Assembly (NCBI GenBank): GCA_029204225.1
Contig: CM055100.1
Location: 59,892,975-59,956,974 of the forward strand
Source: Diphasiastrum complanatum
Taxonomy: Eukaryota; Streptophyta; Lycopodiopsida; Lycopodiales; Lycopodiaceae
Length of the DNA: 64,000 nucleotides
Direction of reading: 5' to 3'
The notes under the pieces are model-generated. The model was not told the origin of the DNA, did not search any database, and saw only the letters and a list, made by a program, of their open reading frames with translations. Both the position numbers and the translations under genes were made by a program. Shown here in pieces: positions 26,590 to 39,670 of this stretch. Each line of letters begins with the position of its first letter. The first letter of the stretch is position 1.

Positions 26590-27572
26590 AGAGAGAGAAC
26601 ATAGTCTACATTTATCAATTAGAGAGGTGTAAACATTTGTCTTTACAAGTCTAGTTCTCTTAATCCCAATCTTTTACACAAATGTAAAGATTGATTTTGG
26701 GCTTAAATTCATATCATAAAGCATTTGGACACTTACATTTAGTAATTAACAAGTATATTCCAAAATCGCAATAGGACCAAGAAAATTCGACATGCTACAT
26801 TGATTATTTTGACATTTTTTTTTTACAACACTTTGTTAGAGCTGTCATAAAATGCTCAAGTACACCTTCTCTAAGCATATTATATACATGAGTCATATCT
26901 TTATTTTGCCAAAAAGTAATCCAAGGGGGTTGTCTCCTATGGTCACCTTGGCATTCAAAGTTTAAAGTCCCTTTTGGAAACCAAGATGCCTTAATTGAGA
27001 TTTCATCAATTCATAAAAGGGTAATGCTTCAATTTTTTGGAAGAATTATAAATTTCATCTTTTAAAGAATAACTATTACTCTTTGGTCTTTTATAAGAGC
27101 ATTTTTTTTAAAATATTGAAAATTAAAGAATTTCAATTTCATTGTAAGGCTAGATCCCTTTGTATTGCAAAGTAAAGGCCTATATTGAAGTGTCAACATA
27201 GAAGCATGTGACATTCAAACTAGTTATGCATTTTACAAACATAGTCATCACTTTGACATACATAATGTCACTTTCTATATAACTCTTCCACTTTCTATCT
27301 TAAAAATAAAAAATAAAAAATAAAAGGCAAAGTTCTTCATTTTCAAATTTTATTCAAAAGATTTGAAATTTGTCTTTTTCATACCTCAAGGACTTATGTC
27401 AAAGATAAATTTTGAAAACACCAAAAAAAAATCAAAAAAGAACTGAACATCATATCATTGAAAAATGCAAACTTTATATTTACCATTTCTATATTCTCCA
27501 TCACTGGTTTTGATACCAAGTTAAAAATCAAAGCATCCACATTCAAGTGAGAGACCGAAGCATGCAACATAA

Positions 27573-27636
<64 letters not shown>

Positions 27637-27816
27637 CCATGGTTTGCATTTATTAATTGCACAATACAATGAGGTGAAAATTTGTTTGTAAAAGTGTGGT
27701 TCAAGTCTTTTTATACGAAAAATTGGACCACTATTTAAACTTTGATTGTAAAGCATTTGGGCCTTTATAGTCAATTAACTCATGAAAATATTTCAATATA
27801 CGCTAGACCAACATGG
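26590..27816 (-). mobile_element. Probable non-coding LTR element, - strand
   Basis: Two related blocks, about 26590-26796 and 27524-27816, share ordered similarity (a GA run, TACATTTAT/GCATTTAT, TTTACAAG/TAAAAGTG, AAAGCATTTGG and an AATTAAC stretch). On the - strand both begin TGT and are AT-rich. A primer-site-like TTGGTATCAAAACC lies at 27509-27523 next to the right block. The internal 0.7 kb has no coding match. I read this as a decayed non-autonomous LTR element with a (GA)n tract inside its LTRs (27575-27632). Confidence 0.4.
27575..27632 (-). repeat. (GA)n microsatellite
   Basis: A 58-bp GA run within the putative right LTR block. Confidence 0.95.
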
Positions 27817-29360
27817 TTAACATCACCATTCTAACGGCAAGCAAGCTCATGTTTGCATTTGTGTGCTATTATGTTATTGCAAAAGATCCAGTCGTAGATA
27901 ATGTCTTCACTATTATTATTATTCACACTTACTATCTAGTGTTTCGCTACATGATATTGACAATGTTTATATATGATCTAGTGTTTTCAATACCCAACAT
28001 TTCTCAATTTTTCCCTCCTTGAATGTTAAGCTTATGCCTTGGTTTGATGTTCTAATTTGCAATAACCACTAATTCCGTGATGTGCAAGAACCACTGCCTG
28101 GCATATTCAATTCAAAACATATGGAGTGGAAAAAAATCACAATAATGAATCGAGTGGGGAGTATAGTTGAGTTTGAAGTTGCTTATATCCAATTCTCACA
28201 AACTCAAAACTTTATTGATGGAGAAGCAGAAAATAATAAGGCACCAACAAACTTCACAAAGATTCATCAAAAAGTGAACACTCCAAGAGAGTTGAAACGT
28301 CCATCTCCAAAAAGCATCTTGTAGCGTTCATGGTTGGCTCCAAATCCACTACACTTGTGATGTTTAGGGTTTGGTGCCACACAATAAAATGTATGCTTTG
28401 AAGAGGAGCTAGTGATGATTAGTTACCAAGTTTTGCAAAATGAGAAATTAACATTGTTTATTTACCATGCTTCATATGGAAATGGGGATCTTTTACATTG
28501 TATGCATGAAGCACATGTGATTTCATGAAACAAGCATAATCGTTGAAGAATATCCTCTTTGAAAAAACTTGGCATCTCACAAGAGAAAACATTGGAAATA
28601 GAAAGATAGGCCTTAAAATATATAAAACATTGCAGTCAGAGTTCCATGATAATTTGATAATTAATCAATCAATACTTGAAAATTTAACATGCATTTGTGT
28701 ATGTTGATAAGATGATTTCTTCTAAGAGATTTGGTTTTTCCTAGGATGCATAATTTGGACATCTTGAGATGTGAAAATCAATATTGAATGTTGAGTATTT
28801 TAATATCCTATTATCTCATTAATAATTATTCAATTACAATTGTCAAACTTCGACTAATCTCAAGTTGCAAGTTCAATAATGAAAATTCGACTAATATTAC
28901 CACACATTAAAAAAAAATCAATGCCAACTCAAGTCTCGCATGAGAAAAATGATTACTCTAAGGAAAATTTGAGCTAGGAAAACCAAGTAAATTCATTAGT
29001 TGGAAATGATCCTCCAAACTTTTCTCACATGCATTGACTATGTGAAAGATAACTCATGTATGAAAGAAGAAATTAGCATGCACCCTAAATTTGACTAGCA
29101 ATAGCACATGCACACCTTCATGCATGAGACATTGTGTCTTCATACCTCCAATTATTTCATCATACACAAAAAAAAAAAGCCTCAATAAAACAAGAAATTG
29201 CAAAATTATGAAATCTTTTTTCTATTTTATCACTCGTTTTTACTTCCATTTTTCTAAACAAAAATCAAACACACCTTATTCTTAAGTTCATAATTGTTCT
29301 AGAGAAGATTCCTCTTTGCTCTATTGTGTGTGCCTAAAAATTATTTTTTTAAGTATTGGA
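27817..29360. other. AT-rich intergenic sequence
   Basis: No family match in any frame. Several short homopurine and homopyrimidine tracts occur, but no LTR, gene or RNA signature that I can support. Confidence 0.4.
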
Positions 29361-29374
29361 TCTCTCTCTCTCTC

Positions 29375-29466
<92 letters not shown>
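29361..29466 (+). repeat. (CT)n microsatellite without recognisable LINE
   Basis: 106 bp of CT with one CC interruption. Neither flank shows the LINE stem-loop or coding sequence, so it may be a microsatellite not yet occupied, or its LINE flanks have decayed. Confidence 0.95.
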
Positions 29467-29468
<2 letters not shown>

Positions 29469-30179
29469 GATGGATACTTGTGCCAAACATCATCCTCTAC
29501 CCAATTTTGATCCTCCTCCTTAGTTGTTTTGTTGATGTTTTAGTTACAAGAGAGACTATACATCAAGACTCAATAGACAAGTGAAAAGAATATTTGATTT
29601 AGCTTCTATTGTGAAGAGGCATATCTCTAGTACTCTATGGTCACATGTAGAAAACATGGTTTTTAACTATTTCATAATGAATAATACATCACTATCAAGA
29701 TAGAATATGTAAAAACGTGAGCCGAATAAAATAACAACAAAATTGGAATCTAAACAAACCAAAAAGAAAAAAGGATGGAAGAAGAACCAAAATTGACAGG
29801 ACATTCTATCCAACTAAAAGAATAACCTGGCGAAGGTGCACAAAACAGCCTCAATATAGAGCATATTACATAATATGACACTAGGTTGAGCAAGGAATAG
29901 CAACAACATAGATTGCAAAGCATATCACAAGGCATGGTTTTTTACTGAAGTTGGTGATACAAGCAGCGTATTTTACATTTTTTTTCTATAATAAGTTAAC
30001 TACAAAAACTCCTAAACTCAATTTCACATTCCCAAAACTCTTGAGAGCTACACATGAGGATGCAAAAAAAAAACATGTGAGGACCTTCGAAAGAGCATGC
30101 GTACATAATTGGGTGGTAGATGAAATCCACCAGATGTTGTTGTTTGATACCACACTGCAAGTTGATAGTATAGGTTGAA

Positions 30180-30510
30180 ACTTGAGTCTATCCACACAAT
30201 ACACAAATTCAAGAGACAATATATGGACAAGTTCAAGACTACCAAAACTCTAGATTTTTTGGTCCATTCTATGACATCTTTACAACAAGGTTCAATGGAA
30301 TCAATAAAGCAACATGCTGAGAGAATTAAAAAAACCAGTTCAGGACTGGCTTTTGTTTTTTTTTTCAATGAAGACAAGAGCACAATTCGCAACTAAGTGT
30401 AAGGCCACAAGTCCTACCACATTGAATAAGGCTATTTCTAAAGCATTGAATGTTGAAGCCAATTTTGGAGTTGCGGAATCAAATTGGATGACCAAAAACT
30501 TATAACCAAG
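30180..30510 (+). mobile_element. LTR-retrotransposon gag relic
   Basis: SMESIKQHAERIKKT at about 30293, followed in another frame by KCKATSPTTLNKAISKALNV and EANFGVAES (30390-30480), looks like the end of a retrotransposon gag domain. The block before it (FKRQYMDKFKTTKTLDFLVH) fits as well. It has frameshifts and no flanking LTRs. Confidence 0.45.
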
Positions 30511-30849
30511 CCGGAGTGCAAATCAAGATCCTACAACATCGAGACAATAAGTAGTTCCAAGATTTTCAATTGTAGAAATCCTACACAAGAACAATTACTT
30601 ACGTTTGAGATGTTTTCGTCATCTCATATTCCACTTCTTATCAGCTTGAAGTTCTTCTTTATATTTTTTATTCAAAAAATAATGACATATTTTCACTTTT
30701 ATGCCATTACTTGTAATACATATCGAGAAGACATTCTTTCCCAAATTTGAGATATAACTTGCATTTTTCAAAATAGCTTCTTTTCCATGATCAAGTTAGA
30801 TTGGCAGTGGCCATAATCATAGTGAGACACCAATCTTGGTTTTGGAAGC

Positions 30850-31290
30850 AATTTTGAGTGATTCTCTCCATTTGTTTTGATTGTTTTGAGGTTCTATCAA
30901 TGTGTTGATTTTCAGGTTGGAGTCCATACTCAAACAGTGTTTCACGCGTGTGAAACCAGAAAGTACCATGTCTCTTGATTTTCATTCACGTGGGATGAAA
31001 AAAATTCTTTGTGTGATGTCATGTATGATGAAATTCTTAAGTCATAATACCAATCATCCTCATTTGAGATGAAATTCCTCATCATCAAGACATATGATGC
31101 ACTTTCCTCCTCTCCTTCCACTTCATCTATGATATTCGTAGATTGATTATTGTGTGACTTGGTGCTTGATATAACATTCAACTTCAATGTGAACTACCTC
31201 CCCATAGTGATAGCATTATTCTCTTCTAATTTGCATTGCTCACCTATTTCAATCAACATTCTAATGCATGCTTCATGACAAATTGTCAAC
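30850..31290 (-). mobile_element. Ty1/copia protease-region relic
   Basis: On the - strand, EDDWYYDLRISSYMTSHKEF corresponds to the W-Y-x-D-S-G-A-S-x-H-M-T protease start of copia elements, with the active-site DSGA changed to DLRI. The upstream residues are acidic, as usual between gag and protease. It is a decayed fragment. Confidence 0.6.
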
Positions 31291-31510
31291 TAGTACTTTT
31301 CTATTTCGTTCCTTTTAGGCCTAATTGAGGCCAAACTTGTAAATAGACTTTATATGGTTTCTTCACATGTATGAAACTAGAATAGATTACTATTTATAGT
31401 TGGGTCCAACTTCATTTGGTCATTTGTGGTTCATTTTTTAAGTACATTGGTAATTTTGGCCAATATAGCTAGTTTTGGCTCAGTAGTGACTATATTAGGA
31501 TAAATGACTC

Positions 31511-31618
<108 letters not shown>

Positions 31619-31984
31619 CATCACTTTCAACTATAAATAGTAGACCCTATACTAGAAATATAGAACTATTACCCATTTCTAGTTGTGGAAAGATTTTGGA
31701 ACAATACTATCATCTCATCTTTGTCTTTTTCTACATGTGTGGAGAAATCATGTTGAATGCTTGATAGATGTGCATTTGAAAATTCATTAAATGTTTTTTT
31801 TTTGTTGTATGGCCTTTTTATAGAGCCTCAGGTTTAAATCTAAGTAGGGTTTATATTTTGATTCTATTTCCATTGGAAGGTGATTTTATCAGACCAGCAA
31901 TCTAGTGACTGGTCTAACATTTTTTCTGGAATTTTTGGCCTAGATCTAAAACTTTGGATCATCATTTGATCTAGTTTTTTCACA

Positions 31985-31996
31985 TGGTATCAGAGC
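31985..31996 (+). promoter_or_regulatory. Primer binding site of a decayed LTR element
   Basis: TGGTATCAGAGC, the initiator-Met tRNA primer site used by plant copia and many gypsy elements, immediately after CACA, a typical LTR end. The LTR itself would lie to the left, but its start is not identifiable. Downstream sequence shows no coding match. Confidence 0.55.
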
Positions 31997-32374
31997 TGGT
32001 AGGTGGCTAAAAATATAAACTTTGCTAATTTTAGTAGAGATTCGAGGTGACCTAAATTCTAGCATGATTTTATGTATTTGTTTTGATCAAATACCATCTA
32101 ACACTGTTGGGAGTGGATCTTGAGGATCAAAAGCACTTTTCAGGTCTTTTCAGTTAAATTGAAGTCTAAGAGTAGAGAGCACACATATTTAATATTATTC
32201 ACCAATGCAAACTCTTTATTTGTTGGAGAGAATGTGTACATTTAAACTAACATTGATGTTTCTAGTTTCTAGTTTAGTTGACAAATTCATGTGGACGAGC
32301 TAACCTCCCTTTGTAGATGTAGTCCTTCTTAAATTTATGATAAAGATTTGTTTTTATACGTGATGAATTCTCCC

Positions 32375-33299
32375 TGTTGGATTTCTATGCTCAAGACCGA
32401 ATCCATTTGATAATGAGGATCCTGAAAAATCTGTCGAAATACAACGACAAACGAGTTCGACACCGACAACGACAAACAAGTTCGACAACGACAATGACAA
32501 TCTGACTTCGTCATCAGAAAAATGTCAATCCAAGACTTTATGGCAGTTCACCTACTTGTACATAGTCTTTATTACTTAAAAGGCGGTTACCAACTACAAG
32601 GCGGCTGTAATTAATTAACAACATATGACTCACCATCGAGACTAGTTCAAAGACTACAAGTCATTCACCCACTCTCGAGTTGCGCAACTTGGAGACACTC
32701 ATCTCACTCTATTGAGGGTGAAGGAACAGTCAGGGGCACGAAAGATGTTGTCTAACATCGGGATGGACTACAAACAATATCATGCATGTCCAAAAGATTT
32801 CAGAAAGGTGAAGTCAAGTTGTTGTCCAAAAATGTTTTCCATGTTCCAAATCTGACTAAAAATCTATTCTCAGTTAGCTGAATCACTGATTCAGGTTGGA
32901 GGGTCGAATTCAATACATAGAACTGCATTATTTTTGACAAGTCTCAGAAAGTTCTAGCTTTTGGAAGAAAAAGTGGCTATCTTTACAAACTCAGCCACTA
33001 TTATTCTTCTAATAGTCAAAAAAATCGATCCAACAGACAAATTTATATCAGTCAACAATGATATCTCACTAATGTGTTGGAAAAATATGGAATGACCAAC
33101 TACAAATCAAGCTACTTTCCACTCGACCCTGGTTTGAAATTATCGAAGGAAGAATGTCCTCAAAGTGAGACAAAAAAGAAGAAAATTAAGCAATATCCAT
33201 TTCACTCCAACATTGGCTCACTGATGTATGCAATGCTCTGCACTCAACCAGACCCTACATACTCGATCAGTTCACTCAGCCAGTCCCTATCGAATCAAG
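32375..33299 (+). mobile_element. Outer copia element, left part (interrupted by a relative)
   Basis: Starts with an LTR-like TGTTGGATTTCTATGCTCAAG, similar to the LTR start at 33300. It then contains a compressed internal region: pre-integrase sequence collinear with 35290-35600 of the inner element, then a jump near 33020 to the RT C-terminal end (YISVNNDIS-like, then NVLEKYGMTNYKSSYFPLDP) and the start of RNase H. The inner copia is inserted at 33300, and the sequence resumes at 39228. Heavily deleted and dead. Confidence 0.7.
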
Positions 33300-34162
33300 T
33301 GTTAGATTTCTTATGCTCAGCCTTAAACAAATCGTTCAAGTAATGAGCATCCTGAAAAACCGAAGGCCGACAACATATTTTTGGGCCTTCACATTTTTCC
33401 CCCTTGAGATTTCTTGTGACTTATAAATCATTTATAAGACACATTCTCCTTCTTCGTCTTTTTCACTCCTTAGCAAAAAAAAGGACGACACACTGGCCAA
33501 GTGGCCAGAATGCCTTAGAAATTATTTTTAAGGCACGTTCTCGTTTTTCATCTTTTTTGCTGCCTGTAAATCTAGTCTATAGGCGCCTTAGAAATTTACA
33601 TACCTTTAGTGTAAGGGCACCTTCGGGAGTTGAATGCCTTCAATCTAAGGGCACCTTCGGCTTTTTCGGATTTTTCGCATTTTTGCTACATTGGCTGACT
33701 GACGTCGCCAACTTATCAACAACTCTAAAAACAGCTGGACAACCAAATATCCCAAAGGCGGTTAGCGGTTACCATCTTTGTACATATGCAAAGATTGGCG
33801 TAAATAGCATTAAAGGCTTGTAAGATTTTTTTTTCTCGACACTTGTAAATCTATATATTAGCTGATTCAAGCTATGTAATTGTTAATTTGAGTTAATTGA
33901 ATTACTCTTTCAATTAGAGTTTTTCTGTAGCCAGCGTTATCATGCTTAGCAAGCTGAAGTTATTACTTCAAGCTATTGTACTCACTGTTGATATTAATCA
34001 GAGTGCAATTTTTGTCTCACTACTGCGTCGTTCATTTGCACATTCTGTATGAATTCTTCTACTTGAATAATTTTGTTGCTAACTGTTGCGTTTTCGTTCC
34101 TACACGCCGCTTCAATCCTCGAGCTTCCGCTGTCGCTCACACCCACACACGATTTTTTGACA
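33300..34162 (+). repeat. 5' LTR of copia element
   Basis: Begins TGTTAGATTTC and ends TTTTTTGACA directly before the primer site. Collinear with 38381-39227 with scattered substitutions and small indels, which argues for an old insertion. Confidence 0.88.
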
Positions 34163-34305
34163 TGGTATCAGAGCGGGCATTTCAGTAATCTACATTTCTA
34201 CTGCGGATTATCAGTCTTGTTTCTATCAAAACATCTTTCTAGCAAACGCGCAGCCAACAGTATTCTGACAATCGTTGTTTCTACCAACGAACTCGTTCAA
34301 CCATA

Positions 34306-36736
34306 ATGGATCCATCATCTAGTTCATCTCTCATTGACAAACTCGATGGAGATAACTACCATCTCTAGAAATTCAAGATGAAGGTTATACTTCTAGCCAA
34401 AGAACTATGGGACATCGTTGATGGCACATAGCTCAAACCAGAAGGTGATGCAGCCGTCATCACCAAGTGGAGACTGAGAGATGGCAAAGCATTTGCTATG
34501 ATCACCCTCAACATCAAGGACACTCAGATCAGCCACATACGTGCTGCTCAGATGGCTAAGGATGCATGGGACATCCTAGCAACTCTCTACAACATTAGAG
34601 ACATTACTTCCAAGCTTCATCTGAGGAAGAAATTTTCCACCCTCAGAATGTTTGATGAAGATAGTGTTTCGAGCCACCTCAACACCTTCAAAAATCTTAT
34701 GGAGTAGATGACTGCAATAGGCTCAATCATAGAAGATTCTGATGCACTCATGACTCTATTATCGAGTCTACCTGAAGTCTACGAAAATTGGGTAATGCAA
34801 TTTCTACCCAGGAGCACCTCACTCTATCAAGAGTAATCTCGTTGCCCCTATAGGAGGAAATCAGAAGATTAGCATCCTCCTCAGGCTTAGGATCGGATCC
34901 TCAAGCTTTGTATTCAAAAAGTCAGAAGCTTAGATCCAAGAGATCTACAAAGTCAGGCTCTACTAACAAGAAGAGCAACATGCAGTCTGGACCAAATTAT
35001 GGTTCAGGATCGAATTCAATCTCTTCTTCACTCCAACCAGTGCAAAAACTTTTTTGCATATACTATAAGAGGACTGGCCACGAAATCAAGGACTGCCGAA
35101 CCTTGAAGTACAACAACAAAAGGAAGAAGTAGTTCCAACAACAAGCACATAGTGCTACAGCCAGTCACTCAAATCAGCAACAACAAGAAGAAGATGAAGC
35201 AGCTTTCATGACCAAAGTCAGAGAACAACATGATATCGATTCCTAGTATCTAGAATCCGGAGCAACTCAACACATGACTCACCATCATGACTGGTTCAAA
35301 GAATACGTCATTCACCCACTCTCGAGTTGTGCAACTTGGAGACAACTCATCGCATTCAATCGAAGGTAAAGGAACAGTCAAAGTTGAGTTCAAAAGAGGT
35401 GAAGTCAAGTTGTTGTCCAACGTTCCACGTTCCAAATTTGACCAAGAATCTGCTCTTAGTTAGCAGAATCATCGATTTAGGTCGTAGGGTCGAATTCGAT
35501 ACAGAAGGCTGCACAATTCTTGACAAATCCTGGAAGGTTCTAGCCTATGGAAGAAGAAGCAGCTATCTTTACAAACTCAGCCATTGCTATTCTTCTAACA
35601 ATCAAGCTCTTCACACAGCCACTTCTGAATCAACTAATATGTTGTGGCATTTCAAACTTGGCCACCTTAACTACAACAGTATTCAACAAATGTTAGCTCA
35701 GAGTCTAGTACAAGATCTGCCGACAGTCAGCAAGCCAACTTCTCCATGCGAAAGCTGTATTATCAGCAAGCATGCTAGGAGTCCCTTCAGTTCAGACTCA
35801 GTTCATACATCAAAGGGCTTGCTTGGCCTTGTACACAGTGACATTTGTGGCCGGATGCAGACTGCTTTCACAAAGGGAGCTCTCTATTTCCTAACCTTCA
35901 TCGACAACTTCTCTTGAAGGACTGCAACCTACTATCTGAAAAACAAATCCAAAGCATTCAAGTTCTTCATGCAGTTCAAGGCATCTGCAGAGAACCAGAC
36001 CCAGAGGAATATGAAGGCGCTATGCACAGATGGAGGGGGAGAGTACATCTCCATAGAATTCAAGGAATTTTGCAAGGCCAACGGGATACTTCAACAATAT
36101 ACAATCAGCTACTCACCTCAGTCCAACGATGTAGCTGAGCGGAAGAACCGGACACTCATCGAAAGTGCCAAGAACATGATGGCCCATGCCTCTCTTCCAA
36201 AGAAATTCTGGGCAGAAGCTATTACTACAGCCGCCTATTTACAGAATTGATCCATCACCAAAGCCCGGAATGGCAAGACACCTTATGAGGTGTGGACATG
36301 ATCAAAACCATCACTCAAACATATTCTAGTGTTTGAATGCATCGCTTTCACTCAGATCCCTGAGGATCTAAGAAGAAAGCTAGATGACAAGAGCAGGAAA
36401 ATGATTTTCATTGGCTATTCCCCAAATCAAAAGGCATACAAGCTCTACAATCTGGATACCGAGAAGGAATTCACCAGTAGAGATGTCATTTTCATGGAAG
36501 ACCAGTTCATCGATCGCAAAGGGAAAGTGGCTGATAATTTCGACTCACGGATCAAACAACCAGTCAATTTCGATCCAGAGATTCAACTGCTAAATAATGA
36601 TGTTGACTCAGATGATGAGTTAGAACCTCAACGAGTCAACCCACATCAGAGGACTGAAGTTCAACCCAGAAGTTCGAACAGGTCCAGACAACATCCATCC
36701 AGATTTATGAATGATCCGGCCTGCTACTTCATGTAG
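34306..36736 (+). pseudogene. Copia gag-protease-integrase coding region, broken
   Basis: ATG at 34305 (MDPSSSSSLIDKLDGDNYHL) opens gag. In-frame stops occur soon after and again at about 34428 and 34706. The gag UBN2-type domain, the zinc knuckle (C to Y), the protease (D to E), the GAG-pre-integrase with C-E-S-C, and an integrase core with D and E residues can be followed to about 36736. No single frame spans the polyprotein. Confidence 0.8.
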
Positions 36737-38373
36737 GAACCAAACACAGTTGCTGAGGCGATGTCTACTCCTGATGCTAACCAGTGGAATGCAGCGATGG
36801 ACATCGAATTTGATTTTCTTATGGAGAATCAAACATGGACACTCACTGAGCTGTCAAAGGACCGAAAACCAATTCCATGCAAATGGATGTTCAAGGCAAA
36901 GTACGACGCTAAAGGAAGGCTAAATCGTTACAATGCCAGGCTAGTCGCCAAAGGCTTTTCTCAGATTTCAGACCTAGATTATTCAGAAACCTTCAGCCCA
37001 CTACCTACTCCTCTCCTTTGCAGCCGTGATAGACCTTGAATTCCACCAGATGGATGTCCAAACCACTTTCCTCAATGTAACCATCGAAGAGGAAATCTAC
37101 ATGACGCAGCCAGAGGGATACGACAACAAGCAAGAGCACCTTGTATGCAAAATCCACAAGGCGCTCTACGGGCTGAAATAGTCACTTAGAGCCTGGTTCC
37201 AGAAGATCAACGCATTTCTGATAGAGAATGGTTTCATTCCAAACTCAGCAGACTCGAATGTATATTTCAAGTCTGTATCAGATTACTTCAACATCATCAC
37301 TCTCTCTACGTAGATGATACACTCTTATTTAGTAATAATCTGAATATGATGAAGGATACAAAATGCATGCTGGCCCAGGAATACAAGATGACTAACATGG
37401 GTCCAGCCCATTATTGTCTCGGAATCCAAATTCAACGAGATCGACCCAGCAAATTAATATTTATCAGTCATCAACGATATCTCAACAACGTGCTGAAAAA
37501 GTATGGAATGGCCAACTGAAAATCCAGTCTCTTTCCACTCGACCCTAGACACAAAGCGGGGAGGTTGCTCGGATTAAGCCCTTGGCAGCAACATCTTTCT
37601 TTTTACCGCTCTTATGGGAATGTAAAATGTAAAGCTATCAAAGGAATAGTCTCCTGAAACTGAGGCAGAAAAGGAGGAGATGAAGCGCTATCCATTTCAA
37701 TCCATCATCGGCTTACTAATGTACGCAATGATCTGCACGTGACCAGACCTTGCATATTCGGTCAGTACACTCAATTAGTTCCTATCAAATCCAGGTGTAG
37801 CTCATTGGAATGCGCTAACAAAGGTCATGAAGTACATCCAAGCAACGACAACTCTTAGCATTTGATATGGAGGCAGCCAAACTGCCAACATCCTTGAAGC
37901 CTACACAGATGCAGATTGGGCAGGAGATGTCGACACTAGAAAATCAACTTATGGATTTGTATTTTTATACAACCAAGGCCCAATCTCATGGAATAGCCGG
38001 AAGCAGACCTCAGTTGCATTATCATCAACGGAATCCGAATACATAGCTGCCACAAATACAACCAAAGAGACGATTTGGCTCAGGGCTTGTAGACCTCAAT
38101 CTTACACAAACACTTCCTACAATAATCTATTGTGACAATCAAGGCACAATAACGCTTTCTCTCAATCCGAGATTTCACTCTCGTAGCAAACATATAGAAA
38201 TCAGGTATCATTACCTTAAAGAGAAAGTGCACAGTAAGGAAGTAGAATTGATCTTCTACAGAACAAATTACATGGTAGCAGATTACTTCACAAAGGCTCT
38301 ATCAAAGGAGCAACATCTCAAATTTAACGATATGTTAAATCTAAAGATCAAAGTTTTTCAGGATCCACATTAA
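36737..38373 (+). pseudogene. Copia RT-RNase H coding region, broken
   Basis: RT begins EAMSTPDANQWNAAMDIEFD and proceeds through QMDVQTTFLNVTIEEEIYMT to YVDDTLLFSNN and YCLGIQIQRD, with frame changes near 37010 and 37305. About 80 bp at roughly 37550-37630 have no counterpart in the outer relative and look like a small insertion. RNase H follows with YTDADWAGDVDTRKSTYGFV and SSTESEYIAATN. Stops throughout. Confidence 0.8.
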
Positions 38374-38380
38374 GGGGGGG

Positions 38381-39227
38381 TGTTAAATTTCTTATGCTCA
38401 ACCTTAAACAAATTGTTCAAGTAATGAGCATTCTGAAAACCCGAAGGCCAACAACATATTTTCGAGCCTTCACATTTTTTTCCCTTGAGATTTCTTGTGC
38501 CTTATAAATACTTTGTAAGGCACCTTCTCCTTCTTTGCCTTTTTTGCTCCTTAGCGAAAAAAAAAGCGACACACTGGCCAAGTGGCCAAAATGCCTTAAA
38601 AATCATTTTAAAGGCACGTTTTCGCTCTCTGTAAATCTAGTCTACAGGCGCCTTAGAAATTTACATACCTTTAGTGTAAGGGCACCTTCAGGAGTTGAAT
38701 ACCTTCAGTCTAAGGGCACCTTTGGGTTTGTCGGCTTTTTCGTGTTTTTGCTACATTGGTTGACCGACGTCGCCAACTTATCAACAACCCTAAAAACAGC
38801 TGGACAACCAAATATCCCAAAGGCGGTTAGCGGTTACCAACTTTGTACATATGCAAAGATTGGCGTAAATAACATTAAAGGCTTGTAAGATATTTTTTTC
38901 TTGACACTTGTAAATCTATATACTAGTTGATTCAAGCTATGTAAGTGTTAATTTGAGTCAATTGAATTTCTCTTTCAATCAAAATTTTTCTTCAGTCAGC
39001 GTTATCACGCTGAGCAAGCTGAAGTTATTACTTAAAGCTATTGTACTCACTGTTGATATTAATCAAAGTGCAATTTTTGTCTCACTACTGCATCATTCAT
39101 TTGCGTATTCTGTATGAATTTTTCTACTTGAATAATTCTGCTGCTAACTGTTGCGTTTCCATTCCTACGCGCCGCTCCAATCCTCGAGCTTCCGTTGTCG
39201 CTCACGCCCACACGTGATTTTACAACA
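38381..39227 (+). repeat. 3' LTR of copia element
   Basis: Begins TGTTAAATTTC after the polypurine tract and ends TTTTACAACA at 39227, where the outer copia sequence resumes. Confidence 0.88.
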
Positions 39228-39670
39228 TCCAAGTCTATTGGACTCATGAAGGTCATGAAGTATGTCCAAGCAACAAAACATCTCAGCATCTGTTATGGAG
39301 GCAGCCAAACTGCCAATATTCTCGAAGGATACACAGACTATCATGGACCGAATCAGAATACATAGCTGCCACAAATGCTACCAAAGAGACAATTTGGCTA
39401 AGGAACCTGCTTGCAAATATCGACCTTGCTCAGCCACATCCAATGACAATCAAAGCACAATTGCATTATCTCTAAATCCAAGATTTTACTCTTGAAGCAA
39501 ACATATCAAAATCAGGTATCACTACCTTAGAGAAAAAGTGCAAGGCAAGGAAGTGTCATTGGTTTAGTGCAAGATAGATCTTATGGCAACAAATTACTTC
39601 ACAAAAGCTCTATCAAAGGAGCACCATCTCAGATTTAACGACATGCTAAATCTGAAGATCAAAACAAAGC
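39228..39670 (+). mobile_element. Outer copia element, right part
   Basis: Resumes RNase H sequence (IGLMKVMKYVQATKHLSICY, then GGSQTANILEGYTD), collinear with 37820-38340 of the inner element and with an internal deletion after YTD. It reaches the end-of-polyprotein region (KALSKEHHLRFNDMLNLKI-like, about 39600-39660). No right LTR is evident after it. Confidence 0.7.

Larger units (their letters stand above)
33300..39227 (+). mobile_element. Ty1/copia retrotransposon with both LTRs (inactive)
   Basis: LTRs of 863 bp (33300-34162) and 847 bp (38381-39227), both TG...CA. The primer site TGGTATCAGAGC is at 34163 and the polypurine tract AAGGGGGGG just before 38381. Internal order: gag, protease, integrase, RT, RNase H, as in copia. 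Gag shows IKDTQISHIRAAQMAKDAWD; the zinc knuckle is CIYYKRTGHEIKDC, with the second Cys changed to Tyr; the protease reads ESGATQHMT instead of DSGAT. Integrase has LWHFKLGHLNYNS, CTDGGGEYIS and YSPQSNDVAERKNRTLIESA. RT has WMFKAKYDAKGRLNRYNARL and YVDDTLLF. RNase H has YTDADWAGD. More than ten in-frame stops make it non-functional. The flanks are only roughly duplicated (ATCAAG and TCCAAG). Confidence 0.92.
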
